Below, piece by piece: positions 5,884 through 5,903 of a stretch of 5,903 nucleotides of DNA. Position numbers and translations under genes: made by a program. The notes under the pieces are model-generated. The model was not told where the DNA came from. It saw nothing but the letters and a program-made list of their open reading frames with translations, and made no database searches. Each line of letters begins with the position of its first letter. Position 1 is the stretch's first letter. The stretch comes from Deltaproteobacteria bacterium RBG_16_54_18 (GTDB taxonomy: Bacteria > Desulfobacterota > B13-G15 > RBG-16-54-18): assembly GCA_001797935.1 (NCBI GenBank), contig MGQT01000039.1, positions 1 to 5,903 on the forward strand. The letters run 5' to 3'.

Positions 5884-5903
5884 ATGCACGGTAGAAAAGC
5901 GGG
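5884..5903 (+). CDS. Start of a downstream gene cut by the window edge
   Basis: An ATG at 5884 follows AAGGAGGGG (5873-5881; GGAGG is 4 bases from the ATG), a strong ribosome-binding site. Only the first six codons (MHGRKA) are visible, so no identity can be given. The 16-bp gap after the PxxKW stop suggests co-transcription. Confidence 0.55.

Overview
This is ordinary-looking bacterial chromosome at moderate GC, densely packed with housekeeping genes. The best taxonomic clue is the small cysteine-rich protein at 5577-5867. It matches the family named for its PxxKW motif, which I associate mainly with Desulfobacterota (former Deltaproteobacteria: sulfate reducers and syntrophs). The EF-G paralogue and the birA-coaX pair fit such an organism, but the assignment is inference.

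Layout. The left edge (1-795, +) holds the end of pyrF, a class 2 orotidine-5'-phosphate decarboxylase whose first few codons lie outside the window. Converging on it with a 10-bp gap is a minus-strand cluster that runs from about 5306 down to 806. In transcription order it contains an EF-G-like GTPase, birA (biotin ligase with an N-terminal DNA-binding domain), coaX (type III pantothenate kinase), an unrecognised 73-residue protein, and a cytidine/blasticidin-deaminase-like enzyme. The first three are tightly coupled (a 4-base GTGA overlap, then a 2-base gap). The last two follow after 25 and 53 bases. An operon is the natural reading.

The 270-bp divergent intergenic region (5307-5576) is AT-rich and is the most structured non-coding part. 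On the EF-G side there is an 8+4-bp inverted repeat just upstream of the ribosome-binding site. On the other side there is a near-consensus sigma-70 promoter (TTGACA, 16 bp, TGnTATATT), followed directly by a short GC hairpin with a T-run. That hairpin can also be drawn as an H-type pseudoknot. After it come a very strong Shine-Dalgarno and the PxxKW-family gene, then the first codons of another gene cut by the right edge.

The genes are cofactor and nucleotide housekeeping (biotin attachment, the first step of CoA synthesis, pyrimidine synthesis and salvage) plus a translation-factor paralogue. I see no mobile element, CRISPR array, tRNA/rRNA or defence-like cassette. The points most worth a second look are the EF-G paralogue, which lacks the usual domain IV tip motifs, and the structured leader of the PxxKW gene.
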